Positions 1 through 6,335 of a stretch of 9,546 bases of DNA are shown here, piece by piece (positions within the stretch are counted from its first letter, which is position 1; each line of letters opens with the position of its first letter). The position numbers and the translations under genes are program-made. The DNA lies in the NCBI GenBank assembly GCA_021784615.1, contig JAJYHU010000041.1, forward strand, positions 1-9,546. Reading direction: 5' to 3'. The notes under the pieces are model-generated. The model was not told where the DNA came from, did no database searches, and saw only the letters and a program-made list of their open reading frames with translations. The stretch comes from Acidobacteriota bacterium (GTDB lineage Bacteria; Acidobacteriota; Terriglobia; UBA7540).

Positions 1-96
1 ACTCTTCAAAGGTTACGACTTTCAGTTGGCGGTTACAAGCAGCCTCGCTCCACGCCTTGCAACTGTTCAACATATTCGGGAAAGGACGCCAGCCGT

Positions 97-123
97 TTTT
101 CATGGACGTTTCACAGCTATAAT
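97..123 (+). promoter_or_regulatory. Probable sigma-70 promoter of the O-methyltransferase gene
   Basis: A perfect TATAAT lies at 118-123, with a weak -35 candidate TTTTCA at 97-102 (spacer 15, shorter than ideal). Transcription would begin near 130, giving a leader of about 18 nt that contains AAGGAGG at 137-143, four bases before the ATG at 148. The -10 box and the ribosome binding site are clear; the -35 box is not. In the rest of 1-96 I see no gene: the frame running into 148 is open but has no upstream ATG or homology I recognise. Confidence 0.45.
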
Positions 124-147
124 AACTCAGGCTGCCAAGGAGGACTG

Positions 148-795
148 ATGAGCGGAATTCTCGCACCCCAAACGGAAAAATACATTGATTCCATCCTTCC
201 CGCGCGCGATGCCGTGCTTCGCCAGATGGAACGTTATGCGGCAAGGCACAAAGTGCCGATTGTGGGCCCCGCCTGCGCGCGCGTGCTCCACCAACTGGCG
301 CTGTCCATTCGCGCCCGGCGCGTTTTTGAGATGGGCTCAGCCATCGGCTATTCCACGTTATGGCTGGCTCGCGCCGTGGGAGCGCGCGGCAAGGTTTTTT
401 ACACGGATGGCGATCCGGAGAACGCCGAGCGCGCCCGCGCCTACCTGCGACGGGCGGGAGTGCTGGGCCGCGTGGAATTTCTGGTAGGCGACGCGCTGGA
501 ATCTCTCCGCTCCGTGCGCGGGCAGTTCGATCTGATTTTCAATGATGTTTCAAAAATCCAATACCCGGAGGTCTTCCGTCTTGCGGTTCCGCGATTGCGC
601 GCGGGAGGCCTGTTGGTCAGCGACAACGTTCTGTGGTCCGGGCGCGTGGGGCAGCCCGCCTCTGCGGATGACAAGGCGACTCGCGCCATTCAGAAATTCA
701 ACCGGCTCATTTATCACTCGCCGCAACTGATGACGACGATCGTGCCACTCCGCGACGGCCTGGCCGTTTGCTGGAAGCAACCGGGGAAACGCTGA
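148..795 (+). CDS. Class I SAM-dependent O-methyltransferase (caffeoyl-CoA OMT-like family)
   Basis: A 215-residue protein, the normal length for the small, soluble, metal-dependent O-methyltransferase family that methylates catechol-type or similar hydroxyl groups; the substrate cannot be read from sequence. The SAM-binding motif I is at about 59-70 (VFEMGSAIGYS, with Glu61 and the glycines). An acidic residue that would hold the SAM ribose follows at about 87-89 (TDGD). The family's metal-ligand positions appear as Asp133 in FNDVSK and Asp159-Asn160 in SDNVLWSG. The lysine-Tyr-Pro element KIQYP (136-140) matches the usual DKxxYP block, but the motif reads NDVSK rather than DADK. The ATG at 148 is fixed by AAGGAGG four bases upstream. 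It appears monocistronic: the following genes look like an acquired island. The family call is firm; the role is unknown. Confidence 0.88.
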   Translation: MSGILAPQTEKYIDSILPARDAVLRQMERYAARHKVPIVGPACARVLHQLALSIRARRVFEMGSAIGYSTLWLARAVGARGKVFYTDGDPENAERARAYLRRAGVLGRVEFLVGDALESLRSVRGQFDLIFNDVSKIQYPEVFRLAVPRLRAGGLLVSDNVLWSGRVGQPASADDKATRAIQKFNRLIYHSPQLMTTIVPLRDGLAVCWKQPGKR

Positions 796-860
796 GCGAA
801 CGAGTGATTGGCACTTTGCATGGCTACAACTGAAAGGGCTGGTTTCACAGCGGACTTCTC

Positions 861-1400
861 ATGCGGTGGACACTTTCTGTCGAAGACATGGTGGCACAAT
901 GTGAAATTAGAGGTGTAGGTAAAGAACTCTTGAGTAAAATTGGTGGCACTTGTAAGATACCGGCAGAACTCATGATGACCTTCCACAAAACGAAGCACGG
1001 GGAAATTGTTCTGGGCGACTCGCTCGATTTTTTGACCAGCGTAGACGCAGGGTCGGTCGATCTCGTCATCACGAGTCCGCCATTCGGCCTCGTCCGCAAG
1101 AAGGACTATGGCAACGTGGAAAGTCATGAGTACGTGGAATGGTTCAAGCCTTTCGGGAAAGAGCTTAAACGAATCCTGAAACCTTCGGGCTCGCTGGTGA
1201 TTGACATTGGCGGGGCATGGATTCCAGGGCAGCTGACACGCTCGTTGTACCATTTTGAGCTTGCCATTATGCTTTGCCGCGAGCTCGAGTTTTATCTCGC
1301 CCGAGAGTTCTTCTGGTGGAATCCTTCGAAACCGCTGATGCCGGTGCTGACCAACAATGCGATCCCGCACTGGCGAAACCGGGAGCAGCCGCATGCCTGA
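861..1400 (+). pseudogene. Truncated beta-class DNA methyltransferase (N4-cytosine/N6-adenine type), N-terminal half only
   Basis: The 179-residue product begins with a short segment (about 10-37, including EIRGVGKELLSKIGG) that I recall from full-length relatives. The methyltransferase core follows: GDSLDFL at 52-58, the catalytic motif IV TSPPFG at 71-76, then ILKPSGSLVIDIGGAW at 105-120 and the motif VIII-like EFFWWNPSK at 149-157. In beta-class enzymes the target-recognition region, motif X and the SAM-binding motif I (FxGxG) come after this point. Here they are absent, and the protein ends in an unrelated-looking 22-residue tail. Full-length members are roughly twice this size. The stop codon TGA overlaps the next gene's ATG as ATGCCTGA (1393-1400), an arrangement typical of intact operons, so an internal deletion that kept the 3' end is plausible. 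The ATG at 861 has no clear ribosome binding site, and ATG 973 or 976 are alternatives. As it stands it should not bind SAM, so it is called a gene remnant. Confidence 0.72.
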
Positions 1401-2244
1401 ACTGCTCCGCTCGCCATGGTCTATCCAGTTCGACGCCCTACTGGCAAATGCAACGAACTCGTTGGTCGTGTGCGCCCCTTACATCGGACGCGGGCCATGC
1501 GACCGGGTCAGGGAGCGAGTGCTGGCCTCAAGATTAACAGAATTTCAGTTATGTATTTTGACGGACCTGTCCCGCGATAACATCCTTTCGGGCGCAACGG
1601 ACGTTTCCGCTCTGGCCTGCCTCCTTAGGGCCTGGCCGAGGGCTGAGGTGCGCTTCCTTCCGAGCCTCCACGCGAAGGTGTACGTGGCTGATGAATCCCG
1701 CGCCGTGGTTACTTCGGGAAATCTTACGGACTCGGGACTCCTCCGCAACTTCGAATACGGCGTGCTCTTCGACGACTGCGAGACGGTTAGGACGATCAAG
1801 AGCGACGTTTTTCAGTACGCGGCCCTCGGCTCCGCAATCGGGCAGGGACAGTTGGATGCCTTTTCGGCAGCCGTCGGCGAGGTCCGAGAGATGCAAAGGG
1901 CCGCCGAGCGCAGCCTGAAAGCGAAGATGCGGCGCGAGCTAGATCGCAGACTCCGCGAGATGGCCGACGAGCTTTTACGGGCGCGAGCGGCAGGACGTAC
2001 ATCTCACGCGATTTTCGCGGACGCGATCCGGCACCTTTTGCAAAGGCGGCCCATGACCACAACTGAGATTAACCAGGCGATCCAACGGATACACCCGGAT
2101 CTTTGTGATGACTCAGCGGATCGGATCATTGACGGCCAACACTTTGGAAAGAAATGGAAACACGGCGTGAGGACGGCGCAAGTTTTCTTGCGCAGACGGG
2201 GCGATATCTACCTGGAGAGCGGGCTATGGCGGCTCAGGAGTTGA
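1393..2244 (+). CDS. PLD-family nuclease with C-terminal DNA-binding region (restriction-endonuclease-like)
   Basis: A 283-residue protein. It has one phospholipase-D superfamily catalytic motif: His93, Lys95 and Asp100 in LHAKVYVAD, followed by SGN (108-110) and NFEYGV (119-124), the usual second part of the site with its conserved Glu121. A single HKD per chain means it would act as a dimer, as in Nuc and the metal-independent restriction enzyme BfiI. A charged, probably helical stretch (about 165-200) leads to a C-terminal module (about 218-283, MTTTEINQAIQRIHPDLC onward) that looks like a winged-helix DNA-binding unit. The start at 1393 overlaps the methyltransferase stop by 8 nt, which argues for translational coupling; an in-frame start at 1357 lies inside the methyltransferase and is less likely. 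Next to a DNA methyltransferase the simplest reading is a restriction nuclease. The catalytic residues are intact; the specificity is unknown. It could instead be a standalone defence nuclease. Confidence 0.75.
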   Translation: MPELLRSPWSIQFDALLANATNSLVVCAPYIGRGPCDRVRERVLASRLTEFQLCILTDLSRDNILSGATDVSALACLLRAWPRAEVRFLPSLHAKVYVADESRAVVTSGNLTDSGLLRNFEYGVLFDDCETVRTIKSDVFQYAALGSAIGQGQLDAFSAAVGEVREMQRAAERSLKAKMRRELDRRLREMADELLRARAAGRTSHAIFADAIRHLLQRRPMTTTEINQAIQRIHPDLCDDSADRIIDGQHFGKKWKHGVRTAQVFLRRRGDIYLESGLWRLRS

Positions 2245-2504
2245 AAGCTTGGGTTGTTCAGCACCAACGAGGGACAGCGCACGCCTGCTCTGGTTGCGGC
2301 GGGTCAGGGATGCTTGCGCCCGCAGTTCCCTCATGCCCGATCAAAGCACGCCGCGGCCCTTGGATGGTGGTCGAGAGATGTGATGCATGTGAGCGATACC
2401 CGGACGACCTTGCCGCCGCTCTATCCCGGTTCCTAGTTGCCGGGTGGTTCCGGTGCGATGAGGGCGGGTGGCACGCTCTGGCGAACTCAAGGCCACACCG
2501 GTAA
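2226..2504 (+). CDS. Small Cys-rich (zinc-ribbon-like) protein of unknown function
   Basis: A 92-residue protein with six cysteines: C21-x2-C24 (CSGCGG), C37, C52-x2-C55 (RCDAC) and C77. Two CxxC pairs about 28 residues apart are the layout of a zinc ribbon. The block RGPWMVVERCDACERYPDD and the end CDEGGWHAL resemble small conserved hypothetical proteins I have seen in accessory regions, but I cannot name a family. It overlaps the nuclease gene by 19 nt (ATG at 2226, nuclease stop at 2242-2244) and the HNH gene by 37 nt, so it is probably translated from the same message. GGAG at 2213-2216 (9 nt before the ATG) is a plausible ribosome binding site. A metal-binding accessory factor of the cassette is an inference only. 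It could be translated as an independent gene or be non-functional. Confidence 0.6.
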   Translation: MAAQELKAWVVQHQRGTAHACSGCGGSGMLAPAVPSCPIKARRGPWMVVERCDACERYPDDLAAALSRFLVAGWFRCDEGGWHALANSRPHR

Positions 2505-3277
2505 GCATGCCCCTTTCCCTGCAGATGGGGACCGACGGCCGCACTATTCTCCTGGGCTGTGAGCCAACTCTCAGACTTTTTGCTGGGTTTGATCTTCAGC
2601 GTCATCGAAGATTTACGACAGGATCGCCGTCAGTACAAATAGACAGAGAGAGGCTTCGGCAAGCGGAAACGGAAGGATTGAGCTTTCATCGGAAGAGCAA
2701 TGATGAAATTGCCGTGGGCATCAGGCCGGATATGTTCATGGCCTACGCTATGAATGCCGAGGTGCTCCACCGTTACGGGCGCGAGGCAAGCGTCTTGCGG
2801 TTGTTGAACCAAGCCGTCCGTGAGACACCGCCGCCCCAACAATTGGAAGTGCTCTCCACTGAACGCCAGCGCGTTGTTAGTGAAGTGAGCCGATTGAGTA
2901 GAGCGGCTGATTTTCGGCAACGCGTTTTGTTCGCGTATGGAAGCAGGTGCGCCGTCACGCGGGTGCAACTTCGGCTTGTAGACGCAGCCCATATCCTTCC
3001 CGTTGGGGCTCCTGGAAGTTCCGATCACGTAGCGAATGGAATTGCGTTGTCGCCGACGTATCATCGCGCTTTCGATGCCGGATTGATTTACCTGGATGAC
3101 GAATACCGCATGTGCCTCAATAATGGCCAAATTAATGCCCTTGATCGCGTCAATCTTGTCGGCGGGGTTGAGTTTTTTCGTGCTCCCTTGGAGCAGCCAA
3201 TCTTTTTACCCCCTGACCCTCAACAGCGTCCTCGAGTGGAATTCATCCGCCGTGCGAATAGGTTCCGCCATATTTAG
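2468..3277 (+). CDS. HNH endonuclease (HNH_2-type), probably N-terminally truncated
   Basis: A 269-residue protein whose C-terminal half is a clear HNH nuclease: RCAVTRVQLRLVDAAHILP (160-178) with His175, then Asn190 in HVANGIALS and His199-Arg200 in SPTYHRAFD, the three signature positions. The upstream region (about 22-115, including LFAGFDLQRHRRF, TGSPSVQID and IAVGIRPDMF) matches what I recall of the N-terminal domain of restriction-associated HNH proteins. Remembered full-length relatives carry roughly a further 100 residues before this. Here an in-frame stop (TGA, 2459-2461) lies just upstream of the only early start, a GTG at 2468; ATG 2507 is an alternative. I therefore infer that the 5' part was deleted. 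The catalytic residues are intact. It lies last in the island, 32 nt from the convergent SirB1-family gene. It would cut DNA in the cytoplasm, but its target and state of activity are unknown. Confidence 0.75.
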   Translation: MARSGELKATPVSMPLSLQMGTDGRTILLGCEPTLRLFAGFDLQRHRRFTTGSPSVQIDRERLRQAETEGLSFHRKSNDEIAVGIRPDMFMAYAMNAEVLHRYGREASVLRLLNQAVRETPPPQQLEVLSTERQRVVSEVSRLSRAADFRQRVLFAYGSRCAVTRVQLRLVDAAHILPVGAPGSSDHVANGIALSPTYHRAFDAGLIYLDDEYRMCLNNGQINALDRVNLVGGVEFFRAPLEQPIFLPPDPQQRPRVEFIRRANRFRHI

Positions 3278-3309
3278 CAGCTACCATCATCAACTCCTTA
3301 TAATGCCGT

Positions 3310-4134
3310 CTAATTCATCAGAGCGCGGATGCGGTGAAGAATTCTCAGGACTTCCTTCGTCTGCGGGTCGTCGCTGGGAGCGCGCGAGAGATAGTCTTTC
3401 AGGTCCCGGACGGCGTCTGCATATCGCGCCATGGCGAAGTAAACCATCCCGCGGTCGCGCAGGTCAGGCAGCGTATCTTCATTGAGGGCAAAAGCGAGTT
3501 CGATCATGGTGAGCACTTTGGGATAGTTGGCCCGCCGGAAATACGATCCCTTCAGATTATTGAGCATGCGGGAGAGGATCTGCCTATTGGTTGCAGCCAG
3601 CAAATATTCTGGCCGAAGTTCGGCCTCAGTCCCAAAGTGAGTCTTGAGCAACTGCTCGCAGTCAGTCCTCGCGAGAATGGCCCCGCGATGGTAAGGATCA
3701 ATAAAGATTTCACCGCTTTCCGCCAGGTACTTCACCAGGAAGTGGCCGGGGAATCCCACTCCCACCACCGGCAAGCGGCGGCGGCGGGCAACCTCCATGT
3801 AAACAACCGAGAGGGTAATCGGAATGCCCTTTTTGCGCTCCAGCACGTCATTCAAAAAGCTGTTGCGCGGATCATCGTAATCTTCCTCATTGCCGGAAAG
3901 CTTCTCCTGCTCAAACAACACCCGGTTGAGCGCTTCGATATTCTCCAGAGGCGAGGCTCCGGGGCCTGCCGGGACCCGCTCCGACAGGCGGTCAAGCAAG
4001 AGAAGGCAAGCCTCCGGAGCAAGCTCCGGGTACTCGGTCGAGGCAATCACCAGCGCCGCCTCCGCAAGATTGATCTTATCGTCTTCAGGTTCCGTCAGTT
4101 CTTGAAACCGGCGGATGAGATCGGCTTGATTCAT
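3310..4134 (-). CDS. SirB1-family transglutaminase-like protein with TPR-like tail
   Basis: A 274-residue protein. The conserved core is NSFLNDVLERKKGIPITLSV (91-110), VYMEVARRRRLP (111-122), GVGFPGHFLVKY (125-136) and FIDPYHRG (144-151), the signature blocks of the SirB1/Transglut_core2 family. Residues about 185-260 form helical repeats like a tetratricopeptide unit (for example ILSRMLNNLKGSYFRR and RGMVYFAMARYADAVRDLKD). The family is widespread and poorly understood; a peptidase or transamidation role is not established, and the fold may be a protein-interaction module. I chose the ATG whose codon is 4132-4134, because the frame above it (to 4320) is proline/cysteine-rich, does not resemble the family and would run into trxB. 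No strong ribosome binding site is visible. It lies 139 nt downstream of trxB on the same strand, so co-transcription is likely. That spacer holds a GC-rich hairpin (ATGCCG 4168-4173 with CGGCAT 4183-4188) but no T-tract. Confidence 0.85.
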   Translation of the reverse strand: MNQADLIRRFQELTEPEDDKINLAEAALVIASTEYPELAPEACLLLLDRLSERVPAGPGASPLENIEALNRVLFEQEKLSGNEEDYDDPRNSFLNDVLERKKGIPITLSVVYMEVARRRRLPVVGVGFPGHFLVKYLAESGEIFIDPYHRGAILARTDCEQLLKTHFGTEAELRPEYLLAATNRQILSRMLNNLKGSYFRRANYPKVLTMIELAFALNEDTLPDLRDRGMVYFAMARYADAVRDLKDYLSRAPSDDPQTKEVLRILHRIRALMN

Positions 4135-4273
4135 GGAAATGGTAGCGCCGAGCCCGGAAGTCAGCAGATGCCGCGCCGCGCTCGGCATGGCATCCCAATG
4201 GGCCGCGCCGCAAGCGCACTTTGGCCCCAACGAACCGGGAACTAAGGTGAGAAAGCCGCCAGGGAATCCCAGC

Positions 4274-5206
4274 TTACTGCTTCTGGCCGCTCTCCGCCTG
4301 CAAGAATCTTTCCGCGTCAATCGCGGCCATGCACCCGGACCCCGCCGCAGTTATGGCTTGCCGGTAGACGTGATCCTGGCAATCGCCCGCTGCGAAGACA
4401 CCCTCAACGCTTGTTTTGGATCCTTCATGCGTGGCCAGGTATCCGACGCTGTTCATTTCAAGTTGTCCTTTGAAGATCTCCGTGTTCGGGGAATGGCCGA
4501 TGGCAATGAAAACCCCGTCGCACTCCCTGACGGATTCCTCTCCGGTTTTGACGTTCTTCAGACGCACGCCCGTGACTTCTTTCTTTTCAGGGTCGAGCAC
4601 GTCCGCGACGGCGGTATTCCAGATAAAGTTGATGGTTTTGTTTTGCAGCATGCGGTCTTGCATGATCTTCGACGCGCGCAACTGGTCGCGCCGGTGAACA
4701 ACGTTGACGCTCTTCGCATAGCGCGTGAGAAAGAGGGAATCTTCCGCCGCCGTATCACCGCCGCCGACCACGATCACATCCTTGCCCCGGAAGAAATAGC
4801 CGTCGCAAGTGGCGCAAGTGGAAACGCCATGGCCCAGGAGTTTGCGTTCCGATTCCAGGCCCAGCAGCTTGGCCGAGGCGCCCGACGCGATGATCAGCGT
4901 TCGCGTTTCAATCTGCTCCTTGTCGACGTCAAGCACGAACGGACGGCGGGAAAGATCGGCGCGCGTGACGTCTCCCTCCAGAAATTCCGCGCCAAAGGCC
5001 TCCGCCTGTTTCTGCATCAGTTCAATCAGTTCCGGCCCTTGGACGCCCTTGGGGAAGCCGGGATAGTTTTCAACGAGAGTTGTCAAAGTAAGCTGGCCGC
5101 CGGCCTCGTGCCCGCGGATCACCAGCGGGCTCAGGTTGGCGCGGGCTGCATAGATCGCGGCTGTCAGTCCTGCGCAGCCCGAGCCGATAATCACCACGTT
5201 TCGCAT
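4274..5206 (-). CDS. trxB: Thioredoxin reductase (NADPH)
   Basis: A 310-residue flavoprotein, normal for the low-molecular-weight bacterial enzyme, which passes electrons from NADPH through FAD and a redox disulphide to thioredoxin in the cytoplasm. All landmarks are present: the FAD-binding GSGCAG at 8-13, the redox-active site CATCDG at 131-136, the NADPH-binding GGGDTAAE at 148-155 with HRR at 171-173 for the 2'-phosphate, and the C-terminal FAD motif around FAAGDCQDHVYRQA (271-284). The ATG (4-6 bases below 5210) is supported by TAGGAG at 5217-5222, ten bases upstream. It is divergent from the natA-like gene and precedes the SirB1-family gene. Nothing in the catalytic sequence is unusual. 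Confidence 0.96.
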   Translation of the reverse strand: MRNVVIIGSGCAGLTAAIYAARANLSPLVIRGHEAGGQLTLTTLVENYPGFPKGVQGPELIELMQKQAEAFGAEFLEGDVTRADLSRRPFVLDVDKEQIETRTLIIASGASAKLLGLESERKLLGHGVSTCATCDGYFFRGKDVIVVGGGDTAAEDSLFLTRYAKSVNVVHRRDQLRASKIMQDRMLQNKTINFIWNTAVADVLDPEKKEVTGVRLKNVKTGEESVRECDGVFIAIGHSPNTEIFKGQLEMNSVGYLATHEGSKTSVEGVFAAGDCQDHVYRQAITAAGSGCMAAIDAERFLQAESGQKQ

Positions 5207-5221
5207 GGATTCAGTTCTCCT

Positions 5222-5342
5222 AAGTTTGAATTTAGAGCAAGCAGGAAGTATACCTTATTCCGGGCGGCCTTCCCGAACCGCCCGTCTGCGGGCGGCCGGC
5301 CAATTCTCCTGCTTGCACAAGCCGCCCGTATCCTTCAAACTT
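5222..5342. repeat. Nested inverted repeats in the trxB/natA divergent spacer
   Basis: The 220-bp gap between the divergent trxB and natA-like genes is built from inverted repeats. The outer arms AAGTTTGAA (5222-5230) and TTCAAACTT (5334-5342) match perfectly, as do inner arms GCAAGCAGG (5237-5245) and CCTGCTTGC (5308-5316). The centre has four copies of the heptamer CGGGCGG in alternating orientation: 5261-5267 (+), 5278-5284 (-), 5289-5295 (+) and 5322-5328 (-). The middle pair forms a perfect 7-bp stem with a TCTG loop. The first pair can form an alternative hairpin with a 10-base loop. Because the flanking genes diverge, this is not a terminator between them. A REP- or MITE-like palindromic insertion, or a protein-binding array, are the options. 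From 5343 to 5426 I see only a weak possible natA promoter (TTGCTA 5341-5346, TACAAA 5365-5370). Confidence 0.6.
5247..5252 (-). promoter_or_regulatory. Possible -10 box for trxB
   Basis: Read on the minus strand this is TATACT, about 41 bases upstream of the trxB start. It would place the transcript start about 35 nt before the ATG. No good -35 sequence is found 16-18 bases further up, where the DNA is GC-rich (CGGGAA is the best). The box lies between the arms of the inverted repeat, so local structure could affect its use. This is a weak call based on one hexamer. Confidence 0.25.
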
Positions 5343-5426
5343 GCTAATGACTAGGATTTGATGCTACAAATCCGATTCAGTTTTACATTTCGTCTGCGGT
5401 TCAGACTCCCGAGTTCGTGTAACACT

Positions 5427-6335
5427 ATGATGGATGCCGTCCTTATCGAGCAAGTCACGAAGCAGTTCGATTCATTTGACGCCGTCAGCAGCCTAAGCCT
5501 GGGCATCAAACAGGGGACGGTGTTCGGGCTGCTCGGACCAAACGGCGCCGGCAAAACCACAACGCTGCGCATGATCGTACGCATCCTGGTGCCGGATAAA
5601 GGAACCATCCAGGTTTTGGGCCAGCCGCTCGGTGACCGCACTCAGGACCTCATCGGCTATCTGCCCGAAGAACGCGGCCTTTACCGGCAGATGCGAATCC
5701 GCGAGATTCTGGTGTTCCTGGCGGCGCTGAAGGGTCTTGACGAAGCGGAAGCCGGCCGCCGCGCTGGCACATGGCTTGAGCGGCTTGGCCTTGCGGACCG
5801 CGCGGAAGATGAGATTAACGAGTTGTCGCGGGGCATGCAGCAGAAGGTCCAGTTCCTTGCGGCGATTCTTCACCGCCCGCAGCTTTTGATCCTCGACGAA
5901 CCCTTCACGGGCCTCGACCCGGTCAACGCCGCGCTGGTCAAGAACGTCATGCTGGAACTTCGCGACCAGGGAACAACCATCATCCTCTCCACGCACTTGA
6001 TGGAGCAGGTCGAGCAGCTGTGCGATTCGATTTGCCTGCTCCATAAAGGGCGCAAGATTCTGGACGGAAATCTCAAGGCCATCAAGAAATCCTACGGCAA
6101 CAACACTGTCCGCATCGAATTCAGCGGCGACCGCGCCTTCCTGGATCTCCCCGGAATTATTGAGGCGGCAAAGTTTTACGGAGAAGTCGCCGAGATCAAA
6201 CTGCTCTCGGGCGCCGATCCTCAGCAGATCCTGAAGGCAGCCGTCGAACACAAAGTGGAAGTCCGAAAATTCGAATTGATGGAACCTCCTTTGAACGACA
6301 TCTTTATCGACAAGGTTTCGGCAGGCGATGCGTAA
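5427..6335 (+). CDS. NatA-type ABC transporter ATP-binding protein
   Basis: A 302-residue ATPase, with the subunit composition of a NatAB-like exporter: a cytoplasmic nucleotide-binding protein that pairs with the ABC-2 membrane protein encoded just after it. Visible motifs: Walker A GPNGAGKT (37-44), signature LSRGMQQ (133-139, a variant of LSGGQ that is usual in this branch), Walker B LLILDEP (153-159) and the switch His190 in STHLMEQ. Residues about 220-300 form the C-terminal extension common to this group (DUF4162-like). The frame is open back to a TTG at 5358 and ATG 5361 (preceded by TAGGA at 5352-5356), but those extra residues (FSFTFRLRFRL) do not resemble the family, so ATG 5427 is preferred, without a clear ribosome binding site. 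The stop overlaps the next gene by 8 nt. Substrate (sodium, drug or other) cannot be told. Confidence 0.88.
   Translation: MMDAVLIEQVTKQFDSFDAVSSLSLGIKQGTVFGLLGPNGAGKTTTLRMIVRILVPDKGTIQVLGQPLGDRTQDLIGYLPEERGLYRQMRIREILVFLAALKGLDEAEAGRRAGTWLERLGLADRAEDEINELSRGMQQKVQFLAAILHRPQLLILDEPFTGLDPVNAALVKNVMLELRDQGTTIILSTHLMEQVEQLCDSICLLHKGRKILDGNLKAIKKSYGNNTVRIEFSGDRAFLDLPGIIEAAKFYGEVAEIKLLSGADPQQILKAAVEHKVEVRKFELMEPPLNDIFIDKVSAGDA

Noticed and set aside
714..1394. A 226-codon open frame on the minus strand
   Set aside because: It runs antisense to the methyltransferase remnant, which has recognisable catalytic motifs, and has no recognisable domain itself.
4168..4188. GC-rich hairpin between trxB and the SirB1-family gene, considered as a terminator
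   Set aside because: No T-tract follows and the two genes seem to be in one operon; noted only within the gene entry.
3334..4245. A 303-codon open frame on the plus strand
   Set aside because: It mirrors the SirB1-family gene on the minus strand, which has clear conserved blocks; the plus reading has none.
4133..5347. A long open frame of 404 codons on the plus strand
   Set aside because: It is antisense to trxB over nearly its whole length, has no family match, and trxB motifs on the other strand are unmistakable.
5358..5426. Upstream extension of the NatA-type ATPase from TTG 5358 or ATG 5361
   Set aside because: A TAGGA lies before it, but the extra residues are unlike the family; the later ATG gives the standard N-terminus. 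It cannot be fully excluded.
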